In this document: positions 1 to 7,721 of the stretch, in pieces
How positions within the stretch are numbered: position 1 is the stretch's first letter
How the letters are laid out: the number at the start of each line of letters is the position of its first letter
Assembly (NCBI GenBank): GCA_038237925.1
Contig: JBBRYF010000019.1
Location: 1 to 37,921 of the forward strand
Origin: AC-32 sp038237925
GTDB lineage: Bacteria > Actinomycetota > Thermoleophilia > Gaiellales > Gaiellaceae
Length of the DNA stretch: 37,921 nt
Reading direction: 5' to 3'
Notes under the pieces: model-generated
The model's database searches: none
The model's input: only the letters and a program-made list of their open reading frames with translations
What the model was told of the DNA's origin: nothing
Program-made: the position numbers and the translations under genes

Positions 1-284
1 ATCGAAGCCTTGGTGAGCCGTTACCTCACCAACAAGCTAATCCGCCGCGAGCTCCTCCTCGACCGGAGGCCGAAGCTACCTTTTCCAACCGCTCCGAAAA
101 GCTGTTGGGCCATTCGGTATTAATCCGGGTTTCCCCGGGCTATCCCGATGTCGAGGGCGGATTACTCACGTGTTACTCACCCGTTCGCCGCTTTCCCCCA
201 AGCCGAAGCCTGGGTTCTCGCTCGACTTGCATGTGTTAAGCGCGCCGCCAGCGTTCGTCCTGAGCCAGGATCAAACTCTCCGTG
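1..284 (-). rRNA. rrs: 16S ribosomal RNA, 5' portion (cut by window edge)
   Basis: The minus strand carries the universal bacterial 16S 5' region. The complement of the 27F priming site lies at about 259-281, followed by the stretch that reads GACGAACGCTGGCGGCG on the minus strand. The rest of the gene lies left of the window, so only about 284 nt of the roughly 1500 nt are present. Helices 6 to 11 can be recognised. The sequence resembles Gaiella-like Thermoleophilia 16S, which is my basis for the organism guess. The exact mature 5' end is estimated to within a few bases. Confidence 0.97.
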
Positions 285-294
285 AAGATCTGTC

Positions 295-461
295 GCCTCC
301 CGAAGGAGGCAAACCGATCACATTGAGCTTGTGCTCAAAAGTGTCTCCCCCCTGTCGAAGCAGAGGTGACGGGTTCTTTAAGGCCCCGAAGCTGACGGCA
401 CCGCAAGCGATGCCCTCGGCCGCGAGGTCTCGGCGTATTCGCACTGCTGAGTTTTCAAAGA
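295..461 (-). promoter_or_regulatory. rRNA leader: boxA-like element and 5' processing hairpin
   Basis: Between tyrS and 16S the minus strand reads TCTTTGAAAACT (450-461). This matches the conserved TCTTTGA(G/A)AACT leader element of actinobacterial rRNA operons, which resembles the boxA antitermination and processing signal. Just before the 16S 5' end is a short hairpin, GCCTCC at 305-310 against GGAGGC at 295-300 with a tetraloop, suited to a role in 5' maturation. The element is read from sequence; its roles are inferred from family knowledge. No gene is present between 285 and 646. Confidence 0.6.
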
Positions 462-488
462 CCGGCGCCGTAGGTGCGGCCGGCGCGT

Positions 489-516
489 AAAAAAGCCTCC
501 GACTCGCGCCAGAGGC
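489..516 (-). terminator. Rho-independent terminator, GNRA loop
   Basis: On the minus strand a 9-bp stem (including two G-U pairs) is closed by a GCGA tetraloop and followed immediately by six T residues (489-494). It lies 131 nt past the tyrS stop and is the natural terminator of tyrS. If the promoter proposed at 619-650 is the rRNA promoter, the hairpin would instead sit inside the rRNA leader, upstream of the boxA-like element. Confidence 0.8.
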
Positions 517-618
517 CTTCGATGCTGCGGACATCCGTCGTATCCGTCTGCGTCCGAAGGCGCTCCTGGTCGAGGTACAGGGACTGTCCTACACGCCACC
601 CTTCCGAGCGGCTCGCGC

Positions 619-650
619 ATGATAGCGGAAAGTGCCCAGTTTCGTGTCAA
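619..650 (-). promoter_or_regulatory. Candidate rRNA promoter overlapping the tyrS stop
   Basis: On the minus strand a perfect TTGACA (650-645) overlaps the tyrS stop codon, and TATCAT (624-619) follows after a 20-nt spacer. Both hexamers are near consensus, but the spacer is longer than the usual 16-18 nt, so the pair may not act together. It is the best sigma-70-type promoter between tyrS and the 16S gene. Confidence 0.4.
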
Positions 651-1792
651 GCGGGACCGAAGCGGACGAAGCGCCGCTTTCCGGCCTGGACGAGCGCTCC
701 CGCAAGCCTCTCGCGAGGCACGTCGAGGTCTTTCACGACCTTCCCGGCGACCTTCACGCCGCCCTGTGAGATCAAGCGCCTCGCCTCGCTCGTGGAGGCG
801 AGCCCAAGCTCGCCGACGAGCACCGTGGGTAGGTGCACCGGGTCGCCATCCGGCAGCTCCGCCTCGGCGACCTCGTCCGGCGCCTGTCCCTCGCGGACCA
901 CGCGCGTGAAGTGCGCCTCGGCCTCGCGTGCGGCATCCTCGCCCCACGAGCGCGTGACGATGAAGCGGGCGAGCGCGAGCTTCGCCTCCAGCGGGTCGCT
1001 CGCCGGTAGCTCGCGCTCCCAGACGAGCCGGTACCACTCGGGCAGGAGCTCGTCCGGAACCCGCATCGTGCGCCCGAACATCTCCTCCGGCGGAGTGGTC
1101 AGCGGGATGTTGTTGCCGACGGAGGAGCTCATCTTCTCGCCGTCCCACGAGACCAGGATCGGGGTCGTGAGCGCGACCTGGGGGTCGAACCCGTACGCCT
1201 CCATCACCTCGCGGCCGGCGAGCAGGTTGTAGAGCTGGTCGGTGCCGCCGAGCTCGACGTCGGCCTCGATCGCCACCGAGTCGTACGCCTGCATCAGCGG
1301 ATAGAGCAGCTCCGACACGGAGATCGGCTCGCCGGAGGTGTAGCGCTTCGCGAAGTCGTCGCGCTCGAGCATCCGCGCGACCGTGATCGTCCGCGCGAGC
1401 CGGACGACCTCGGCGTACGACAGCTTCGAGAGCCACTCGCCGTTGTATCGCACCTCGGTTCGCTCGGGGTCGAGGAGCACCATCGCCTGCTCGAGGTACG
1501 TCTTCGCGCTGCGCTCGATCTCCTCGTCGCTCAGCACCGGTCGCTCCGCTGAGCGCCCCGACGGGTCGCCGATCCGCGTCGTGTAGTCCCCGACGATCAG
1601 GACGCCGGTGTGCCCCTCGTCTTGGAACGCGCGCATGCGCTGGAGCGGGATGCCTCGGCCGATATGGATGTCGGGTGACGTGACGTCGATGCCGAGCTTC
1701 ACGCGCAGCGGGCGGCCGAGCTTCAGCTTCTCCTCGAGCCCGCCCTCGGGCAGCACGTGGACGGCGTTACGAGTGAGCTCGGCCAGGCCCAT
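647..1792 (-). CDS. tyrS: Tyrosyl-tRNA synthetase
   Basis: Cytoplasmic class I synthetase that activates tyrosine with ATP and charges tRNA-Tyr. At 381 aa it has the length of the bacterial TyrZ-type enzymes. The HIGH signature appears as HIGR (residues 43-46), so the last His is replaced by Arg. GGTDQ (about 182-186) and KMSSS (220-224) are intact, and a C-terminal S4 RNA-binding domain runs from about 320 to the end. The ATG is preceded by a TAGACT hexamer ten bases upstream and no close Shine-Dalgarno, suggesting a very short or absent leader. The gene is divergent from the PBP gene and lies just upstream of the rRNA operon on the same strand. Family assignment is secure; the effect of HIGR is unknown. 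Confidence 0.96.
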   Translation of the reverse strand: MGLAELTRNAVHVLPEGGLEEKLKLGRPLRVKLGIDVTSPDIHIGRGIPLQRMRAFQDEGHTGVLIVGDYTTRIGDPSGRSAERPVLSDEEIERSAKTYLEQAMVLLDPERTEVRYNGEWLSKLSYAEVVRLARTITVARMLERDDFAKRYTSGEPISVSELLYPLMQAYDSVAIEADVELGGTDQLYNLLAGREVMEAYGFDPQVALTTPILVSWDGEKMSSSVGNNIPLTTPPEEMFGRTMRVPDELLPEWYRLVWERELPASDPLEAKLALARFIVTRSWGEDAAREAEAHFTRVVREGQAPDEVAEAELPDGDPVHLPTVLVGELGLASTSEARRLISQGGVKVAGKVVKDLDVPRERLAGALVQAGKRRFVRFGPA

Positions 1793-1802
1793 GTGAGCGG
1801 CG

Positions 1803-1818
1803 AGTCTACCGTTACAAT
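1803..1818. promoter_or_regulatory. Divergent -10 boxes for tyrS and the PBP gene
   Basis: The 38-bp gap between the two start codons holds TAGACT on the minus strand (1808-1803, ten bases before the tyrS ATG) and TACAAT on the plus strand (1813-1818, twelve bases before the PBP GTG). No convincing -35 is seen for either. The spacing implies 5' leaders of only a few bases, in line with leaderless transcription common in Actinobacteria. Confidence 0.45.
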
Positions 1819-1830
1819 CCTCCTCTTCTC

Positions 1831-4266
1831 GTGCCGCGTTTCGCCAGAAAGAGGGCGCCTACCAGGCCGCGGCGCAGGATCCGCAAGCTGCGCCTGTTCG
1901 GCCTCCTCCTGATCCTCTTCGTGCTCGGGTCGACGTCGTTCGCCTTCGGCCTCGTCACCTCGGTCGCGAGCGGGATCGGCCAGTTCGATCCGGCTAGGCA
2001 GCAGCGGCAAGAGGTCGACGGCTACATCTACGACCGCAAGGGCGAGCGCGTCCTCGCTGTTCTACGCGGCAGCCAGAGCCGCATCCTCGTGCCGTCGACC
2101 AAGATCTCGAACCGGATGAAGCTCGCGATCGTGGCGATCGAGGACAAGCGCTTCTACGAGCACCGCGGCGTCGACGTCCACGGGATCCTTCGCGCGGTCA
2201 TCCAGGACCTGCGGCACCAGCGCGTCGTCGAGGGCGGCTCGACGATTACGCAGCAGCTGATCAAGAACACGTACGTCCACAACCAGCGGTCGATCGGTCG
2301 CAAGCTGAAAGAGGCGGCGTACGCGTGGCAGCTCGAGCAGCGCTGGTCGAAGGACCGGATCCTCGCCGCCTACCTGAACACGATCTACTTCGGGAACGGC
2401 GCCTACGGCGTGCAGCAGGCGGCGCTGACCTACTTCCACCACGGCGCGGACCAGCTCGGCTGGGCGGAAGCGGCGCTCCTCGCCGGAATCCCCAGCGATC
2501 CGTCGCGCTACGACCCGGTGACGAACCCGAAGGCGGCCCGCGAGCGGAGGAACATCGTCCTGAAGGCGATGCTCGACCAGGGGGACATCACCAACGCCGA
2601 GTTCGTCAACGCGAGCCGCGCGCGACTGCCGCGCGCCGACGACGTGCACCTCTCGGGAGAGCGGGGGCCGGCTCCCTACTTCACCAACTACGTCGAGCAG
2701 CAGCTGATCGACCGCTACGGCTCCGGCCGCGTCTTCGGCGGCGGGCTCCACGTGAGGAGCACGATCGACCTGAACCTCCAGCGCGTTGCACGGCAGTCGA
2801 TCACGAAGTGGCTGACCAACCCGAACGGGCCCTCGGCGGCGCTCGTCGCAGTCGACCCTCGCGACGGCACCGTGCTCGCGATGATCGGCGGCAACAATTA
2901 CCGCAAGAGCCAGTTCAACCTGGCCGTCCAGGGCGAGCGGCAGCCGGGCTCGTCGTTCAAGCCGTTCGTGCTGGCGACTGCGCTGGCCGACGGCATCTCG
3001 CCCGACTCGCAGTTTGAGTCAGGCCCGGTGCAGATCCCGCTCGGCGACAAGCTGTGGTACGTCCACAACTACGAGAACTCGGACCTGGGCCGGATCTCAC
3101 TGGCGACTGCGACCCAGGAGTCCGACAACACCGTCTTCGCGCAGCTGACACAGCTCGTCGGCCCGAGCGCGATCGTCCGCACGGCGAAGCGGCTCGGGAT
3201 CACGAGCCCGTTGAAGAACTACTTCGCGATCGGCCTCGGGGCAGAGGCCGTCAACCCGCTCGAGATGGCTCGGGGGTTCTCCGCCTTCGCCAACGGCGGC
3301 AAGCGCATCGACGGGGCGAGCTTCGGCAACCGGCCCCGGGCTGTCTCGGTGGTACGGAACGAGGCCGGGCGGATCGTCGACAACAACGTTCCGGTCGGCC
3401 GCCACGTCCTGACGGCGAACACCGCGGCGCTCGTCACGTCGCTGCTCCAGGGCGTCGTCCGCGCCGGCACCGGGGTGCGCGCGCAGCTCTCCGACGGCCG
3501 GCCCGTCGCGGGCAAGACCGGGACGACCGAGAACTACGGCGACGCCTGGTTCGTCGGCTACACGCCGCAGCTCGTCGCGGCGGTCTGGGTCGGCTACCCG
3601 ACGAAGCTCAGGCCGATGCTGACCGAGTACAACGGCCAAGCCGTCGCCGGTGGCACCTTCCCGGCCCTGATCTGGAAGACGTTCATGGAGCAGGCACTCG
3701 GGTACCTGCACGAGGCGCCGCAGGACTTCCCGGGCGTGTCGATGCCGTACTCGGTGTCGAGGAACGTCGTCTATCGCAACGGTCAGCTCGAGCTCGACAA
3801 CGGAAACTGCCACAACACGAAACAGCTCCTCTATTTCTCGGGCGAGGGCCCGGCGCGGACGGCGAACTGCAAGGTCAACGAGGTCGAGGTGCCGAAGGTC
3901 GTCGGGCAGACCCTCGTGCAAGCGAGGGCGCGCCTCGCGCAGCAGCCGCTCACGCCCGCCTACGTCTACGAGCCCGCGAGGCCACTGCAGAAGCTCGGGG
4001 TCGTCCTGCGCCAGATCCCGGCCAAGGGGACGCTGTCGTCCTACGACAAGGTGACGCTCGTGCTGCCAAAGGCGCTCCACGGCGTCGTCCCGAAACTCGT
4101 CGGCCTGCGGCTCGGGCGCGCCGAGGCGCGGCTCGAGCGTTTCCACTTCAAGTGGAAGGTCGGCGGAAGCCCCTCTGCCGCGGCAAAGGTGATCGCGCAG
4201 TCGCCGCGCTGGGGCCTGGCGGCCGACCGTAAGCTCGTCGTCACGCTGGTCGTAAAGCGCGGCTGA
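1831..4266 (+). CDS. Class A penicillin-binding protein with two PASTA domains
   Basis: Bifunctional peptidoglycan synthase of 811 aa. A basic N-terminus is followed by one membrane anchor (about 22-48), then a GT51 transglycosylase domain with EDKRFYEH (104-111, catalytic Glu104) and GGSTITQQ (135-142). The transpeptidase domain shows SSFK (374-377, acyl-enzyme Ser374), SDN (431-433) and KTGT (562-565). Two PASTA repeats (about 687-749 and 752-811) end the protein; in the family these bind peptidoglycan fragments or beta-lactams. GTG start with a TACAAT box 12 bases upstream. It would act at the outer membrane face in glycan polymerisation and cross-linking. Its 3' end overlaps the 3' end of the oppositely oriented DNA glycosylase gene by 26 bp. 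Confidence 0.95.
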   Translation: MPRFARKRAPTRPRRRIRKLRLFGLLLILFVLGSTSFAFGLVTSVASGIGQFDPARQQRQEVDGYIYDRKGERVLAVLRGSQSRILVPSTKISNRMKLAIVAIEDKRFYEHRGVDVHGILRAVIQDLRHQRVVEGGSTITQQLIKNTYVHNQRSIGRKLKEAAYAWQLEQRWSKDRILAAYLNTIYFGNGAYGVQQAALTYFHHGADQLGWAEAALLAGIPSDPSRYDPVTNPKAARERRNIVLKAMLDQGDITNAEFVNASRARLPRADDVHLSGERGPAPYFTNYVEQQLIDRYGSGRVFGGGLHVRSTIDLNLQRVARQSITKWLTNPNGPSAALVAVDPRDGTVLAMIGGNNYRKSQFNLAVQGERQPGSSFKPFVLATALADGISPDSQFESGPVQIPLGDKLWYVHNYENSDLGRISLATATQESDNTVFAQLTQLVGPSAIVRTAKRLGITSPLKNYFAIGLGAEAVNPLEMARGFSAFANGGKRIDGASFGNRPRAVSVVRNEAGRIVDNNVPVGRHVLTANTAALVTSLLQGVVRAGTGVRAQLSDGRPVAGKTGTTENYGDAWFVGYTPQLVAAVWVGYPTKLRPMLTEYNGQAVAGGTFPALIWKTFMEQALGYLHEAPQDFPGVSMPYSVSRNVVYRNGQLELDNGNCHNTKQLLYFSGEGPARTANCKVNEVEVPKVVGQTLVQARARLAQQPLTPAYVYEPARPLQKLGVVLRQIPAKGTLSSYDKVTLVLPKALHGVVPKLVGLRLGRAEARLERFHFKWKVGGSPSAAAKVIAQSPRWGLAADRKLVVTLVVKRG

Positions 4267-4837
4267 GGAAGCGCGACCTCGCTTCGCCGTAGCGCCACGG
4301 CAGCTCGGCGGCGTGGGAGATGCCGATCCGCGGGCCGGCGACGATCTCCGGAGACACCTCGCGCTCGCGGAGCTCGAACGGCGGCCGTTCAAGCGGCAGG
4401 CCGTCGTGGTCTCGCGTGATGCCGAGGGCCTGGCAAAGCCGCCCCGGGCCGCTGCAGAGGAGACGGGGCTCGTCGAGGCCGCGGCGAGCACGCATCGGGC
4501 CGAGACCGTGCGTCGGCTCGAGGGCGCGCACGAGCACCGCGCTCGCGACGCCTTCGTCCTCGCAGACGAGGTTCAGGCACCAGTGGATCCCATACGAGCG
4601 GTAGACGTAGGCGTGGCCGGGCGGGCCGAACATCGAGGCGTTGCGCTCGGTGCGGCCGCGGTAGCCGTGGCTCGCCGGGTCCTCGTGGTCGTACGCCTCG
4701 ACCTCGACGATCCTGCCCCCAACGCCGTCGGCGAGCAACGTCGCGCCGATCAGCTCGGGCGCGACCTCGTGGACGCTGCGGGCGAAGAAGTCACTCGCGA
4801 GCGTGCGCGTCGTAGCGGGTGAACGCGGGGATGGCAA
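4241..4837 (-). CDS. 3-methyladenine DNA glycosylase (AAG/MPG family)
   Basis: Base-excision repair glycosylase of 198 aa that removes alkylated purines. Family features seen include LASDFFARSV near the start, the catalytic segment VEVEAYDHEDPASH (about 44-57, general-base Glu), GRTERNASMFGPPGHAYVYRSYG, and the CSGPG region. Length is typical for the bacterial MPG family. The ATG chosen lies 47 nt inside the upstream MFS gene; no later in-frame ATG or GTG precedes the conserved region, so an overlap is hard to avoid. It is last in a leftward run with the RemA-like and MFS genes. Its end overlaps the PBP gene tail to tail. Confidence 0.93.
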   Translation of the reverse strand: MPSPRSPATTRTLASDFFARSVHEVAPELIGATLLADGVGGRIVEVEAYDHEDPASHGYRGRTERNASMFGPPGHAYVYRSYGIHWCLNLVCEDEGVASAVLVRALEPTHGLGPMRARRGLDEPRLLCSGPGRLCQALGITRDHDGLPLERPPFELREREVSPEIVAGPRIGISHAAELPWRYGEARSRFLSRALRPA

Positions 4838-6053
4838 GGGCGATCAGGAAGGTACCGAGGACACAGGCGACACCTCCGGACACAATCGAGAGACGGAGGC
4901 TCGTCAGCGACGCGACGAGCCCCGCCTCGACGTTGCCGAGGGCCGGTGTCGCGGCGACCTGCGCGAACTCGATGCCCGAGACGCGGCCCCGCAGCGCATC
5001 GGGCGTGACCGACCAGAGGATCGTCCCGCGCAGAACGGCGCTCACGTTGTCGGCAGCTCCCGCCGCGGCGAGCAGGAGCAGCGCCAGCCAGAGCGAGCCC
5101 GCGAACCCGAAGGCGGCGATTGCGACTCCCCACAGGGCGGCGGCGATAGCGACGATCAGGCCCTGCCTGCGGACGTGCGCGATCCAGCCCGAGACGAGCG
5201 ACGCGAGCAGCGCGCCCGCGTAGGGCGCCGCGTACATGAGCCCGAGAATCCCGGCGCCACCGTCGAAGCGATTCAGCGCGAGGGCCGGGAAGAGGGCGCG
5301 AGGCATCCCGAAGACCATCGCGTTCGAGTCGACGAGGAACATGCCGAGCAGGACCTTCTTACTGCGTACGAAGCGGAAGCCCTCGGCGATCGTGCGCAGG
5401 CTCGGCCGGTCGGCGTCGTGCGCGGGCGGCAGGGCGGGTAGCCGCCAGACCGACCAGAGCGACGCTGCAAAGGTCGCCGCGTCGAGAAGGTAGGCACCGC
5501 GCAGGCTGAGCAGCGCGATCAGGGCGCCGCCGAGCGCAGGCCCGGCGACGTTGGTCGTGCTCCCGTAGACGTTCTCGATCGCAACTGCCGCCGTCAGCTC
5601 GTTCTGCTCGACGAGGCGCGGGATGACGCTGTTCATCCCCGCGACGCCGAGCGAGAAGACGGACATCGCGAGTGTCACGAGCACGTAGATCGCCCACACG
5701 CGCGGCCGGGCGAGGCCGGCGTTGAACGCGAACCCGCCGGCGACGAGCGCGAGCAGGATCTCCGTGACGAGCAGCAGCCGCCGCTTGTCGACAGCGTCGG
5801 CGATCGCGCCGCCCACGATCGTCAGCGTAAGAAGCGGGAAGAGCTCGCACAGCGAGAGCAAGCCGACCTGAAGGGTCGAGTGGGTCAGCTCGTAGAGCTG
5901 GAACGGCGCGGCGACGGCGGCGATCTCACTGCCGAAGGTCGAGATCGTCTGGCCGACGAAGAGGCGGCGAAAGGCCGGGTAGCGCCGCAGCGGGCCGAGG
6001 TCGATCGCCAGCCGGCGAACGAGGCCCGGCTCGCGGATCTCGGACGGTTCCAA
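4791..6053 (-). CDS. MFS efflux transporter (DHA3/EntS-like)
   Basis: Integral membrane protein of 420 aa with about 12 predicted helices and the MFS_3 pattern, including YPAFRRLFVGQTISTFG near the start and a GGAIADAVDKRRLL loop between helices 2 and 3 (motif A-like). This family exports drugs, siderophores or other small molecules; no substrate can be read here. The start is TTG, immediately after the TAG stop of the RemA-like gene with no spacer, so translation is probably coupled. No clear Shine-Dalgarno is seen. Confidence 0.88.
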   Translation of the reverse strand: MEPSEIREPGLVRRLAIDLGPLRRYPAFRRLFVGQTISTFGSEIAAVAAPFQLYELTHSTLQVGLLSLCELFPLLTLTIVGGAIADAVDKRRLLLVTEILLALVAGGFAFNAGLARPRVWAIYVLVTLAMSVFSLGVAGMNSVIPRLVEQNELTAAVAIENVYGSTTNVAGPALGGALIALLSLRGAYLLDAATFAASLWSVWRLPALPPAHDADRPSLRTIAEGFRFVRSKKVLLGMFLVDSNAMVFGMPRALFPALALNRFDGGAGILGLMYAAPYAGALLASLVSGWIAHVRRQGLIVAIAAALWGVAIAAFGFAGSLWLALLLLAAAGAADNVSAVLRGTILWSVTPDALRGRVSGIEFAQVAATPALGNVEAGLVASLTSLRLSIVSGGVACVLGTFLIALAIPAFTRYDAHARE

Positions 6054-6410
6054 CTAGAAGAGTTGCTCTGGCCCGTTCGGGCGCGCAGTCGCCTCGAGCA
6101 GGCGGCGAGCGCGCCGACCGAGGTCGGGGAGGTCGACCTTGCCGCTCTGCGACTGCTCGGCCAGCCGTTGCGCGAGGTCGAGCGCGTCATCGAGGATCGG
6201 CTTCGCGAGCGACTGCTCCTGGCCCATGTCCGCGAGGATCGTGCGCTCGGTGCGCGAGGCGACGATCGCCTCGCTCACGCCCTCGACCCAGACGAGCGTG
6301 CGACGCCCGTGTCCGCGCCGGTCGTCACGGATCGGCTCGATCGCGTAGATCTTGTCGGCGCGCGCGTACTTGCCGAAGCCGAGGAAGACCATCCGGTTCC
6401 CGTCTGCCAT
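6054..6410 (-). CDS. RemA/DUF370-like DNA-binding protein
   Basis: A 118-aa protein. Residues about 7-62 match the RemA (DUF370) pattern by eye: hydrophobic start, GFGKYARADKIYAIEP (compare IGFGN..SANR...I in Bacillus RemA), then GRRTLVWVEG and IVASRTERTIL (compare GRRTRAVVVMDS and IILSAVQPETV). Bacillus RemA is a transcriptional activator of biofilm-matrix operons. A C-terminal tail of about 45 residues, likely helical, is not part of the usual RemA domain. An alternative start is the second Met (residue 7). The upstream region holds AATAAT six bases before the ATG and a 20-bp palindrome (6457-6476). It is followed directly by the MFS gene. Moderately confident; a profile comparison would settle it. 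Confidence 0.6.
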   Translation of the reverse strand: MADGNRMVFLGFGKYARADKIYAIEPIRDDRRGHGRRTLVWVEGVSEAIVASRTERTILADMGQEQSLAKPILDDALDLAQRLAEQSQSGKVDLPDLGRRARRLLEATARPNGPEQLF

Positions 6411-6416
6411 GCGCTG

Positions 6417-6422
6417 ATTATT
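6417..6422 (-). promoter_or_regulatory. -10 box for a leaderless RemA-like gene
   Basis: AATAAT on the minus strand lies exactly six bases before the ATG, so transcription would begin at or next to the start codon. TGTCTC lies 17 bases further upstream (6445-6440) as a weak -35 candidate. The same -10 plus six bases plus start codon spacing occurs at the YbaK and class-V aminotransferase genes. Confidence 0.45.
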
Positions 6423-6456
6423 GCCACCGCGCGGGACGGGAGACAGGCTCAGTGAC

Positions 6457-6476
6457 GTTCACGCGCGCGCGTGAAC
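6457..6476. promoter_or_regulatory. Perfect 20-bp palindrome, candidate operator
   Basis: GTTCACGCGC is followed directly by its complement GCGCGTGAAC. It lies just upstream of the proposed -35 of the RemA-like gene, a position suited to an activator or repressor dimer. It is too short between arms to form a normal RNA hairpin loop at its centre, so a DNA-protein site is more likely than a terminator. Confidence 0.4.
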
Positions 6477-6482
6477 CAGAAC

Positions 6483-6499
6483 CCCCACCCAGGGTGGGG
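6483..6499 (-). terminator. Probable terminator after the DegT gene
   Basis: CCCCACCC and GGGTGGGG are mirror arms around a single base, giving a 6-7 bp GC stem; the minus strand then reads GTTCTGGTTC. It lies about 105 nt beyond the DegT-type aminotransferase gene. The T-tract is poor, and on the plus strand CTTTCT follows, so direction is uncertain. Confidence 0.4.
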
Positions 6500-6602
6500 C
6501 TTTCTACCCGCCTCCCTCGGGGAGGACGCTAGTCGTCGCGGGCGCGCGGGTGTGCGTCCGGTTCGTGCCGGTTGTGGGTCGATCCGCTCACAGGGCCGCC
6601 GG

Positions 6603-7721
6603 CTAGAGCGCCGTGCAAAGCGCGTCCACAACCCGCCCCTGGTCCTCAGCCTCGAGCTGCGGGTAGAACGGCAGCGCGAGCGTCCGCGCTGCAACGCCCT
6701 CGGCGACCGGGCACATGCCCTCCGCGAAGCCGTACAGCTCCCGCATGTACGGCTGCAGGTGCACGCACGGGACGTACTCCGCCGTGCCGATGCCCTGCGC
6801 TCGCAGCTCGCCAATCACGCGGTCGCGGTCGGATCCGTTCGGCAGCGCGACGACGTAGACGAACCACGAGCGGCGGTGGTCGGCGTCGTCGGTACAGAGC
6901 GGCTCCACGTCGACGCCCTCGAGCAGCCGCCCGTACCGCTCCGCGGCCTCGGCCCGCAGCGCCAGCAGCCGGTCGAGCTTCTCGAGCTGTCCGATCCCGA
7001 TCGCCGCCTGCACGTCCGTCCAGCGGTAGTTGAACCCGACGCGCACGTGGTTGAACCAGGCGCCGCCCTCGTACGCGCGGCCCTGGTTGCGCATGCTGCG
7101 CACGAGCTGCCACTCCTCCTCGGAGTGCGTGAAGACGGCGCCCCCCTCACCCGTAGCGAGCTGCTTGTTCGGGTAGAAGCCGAAGACCCCCGACGGGCCG
7201 TGTGACCCGATCGGCGCGCCCTTGTACTCGGCACCGAGCGCCTCGGCCGCGTCCTCGATCAGGGTCAGCCCGTGCTTCGAGCAGATCGCGCGGATCTCGT
7301 CCAGCTCGCACGGGTAGCCGAACATGTCGACCGCGACGACGGCCTTCGTCCGCTCGGTGATCGCGGCCTCGAGGGCGGCGGGATCGAGGTTCAGCGTCCG
7401 CGGATCGACGTCTGCGAAGACCGGCGTCGCGCCCTCGAAGATGAAGCAGTTCGCGCTCGACGCGAACGAGATCGGCGATGTGATCGCCTCGTCGCCGGGT
7501 CCGAGTCCTGCGATCCGCGCCAGCAGGTGCAGCCCCGCGGTTCCGCTCGATACCGCAGCCACGTGCGGTGCGCCGGCGCGCTCGGCCATCAGCTCCTCGA
7601 AGCGGTCGATCGTCGGCCCGAGCGACAACCGGCCAGAGCGCAGAACCTCGAGCACGAGCTCCTCTTCCCGCTCGTCCAGCAGCGGCCGGGCGAGCGGGAT
7701 CTCCCGCAGGCCGGTGCTCAA
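6603..7721 (-). CDS. DegT/DnrJ/EryC1-family PLP aminotransferase
   Basis: PLP-dependent sugar aminotransferase family, fold type I, 372 aa from the chosen TTG. Conserved features are SSGTAGLHL (58-66), EDAAEALGAEY (156-166) and FGFYPNKQLATGEGG, with Lys186 as the predicted Schiff-base lysine. The family makes amino sugars for surface polysaccharides, lipid A-like glycans or antibiotics, acting on NDP-keto-sugars. The TTG overlaps the TGA stop of ilvE as TTGA, a coupled start; a GTG at 7757 is possible but would add 12 residues without family similarity. No other sugar-nucleotide genes lie nearby, so the substrate is unknown. Confidence 0.9.
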   Translation of the reverse strand: MSTGLREIPLARPLLDEREEELVLEVLRSGRLSLGPTIDRFEELMAERAGAPHVAAVSSGTAGLHLLARIAGLGPGDEAITSPISFASSANCFIFEGATPVFADVDPRTLNLDPAALEAAITERTKAVVAVDMFGYPCELDEIRAICSKHGLTLIEDAAEALGAEYKGAPIGSHGPSGVFGFYPNKQLATGEGGAVFTHSEEEWQLVRSMRNQGRAYEGGAWFNHVRVGFNYRWTDVQAAIGIGQLEKLDRLLALRAEAAERYGRLLEGVDVEPLCTDDADHRRSWFVYVVALPNGSDRDRVIGELRAQGIGTAEYVPCVHLQPYMRELYGFAEGMCPVAEGVAARTLALPFYPQLEAEDQGRVVDALCTAL

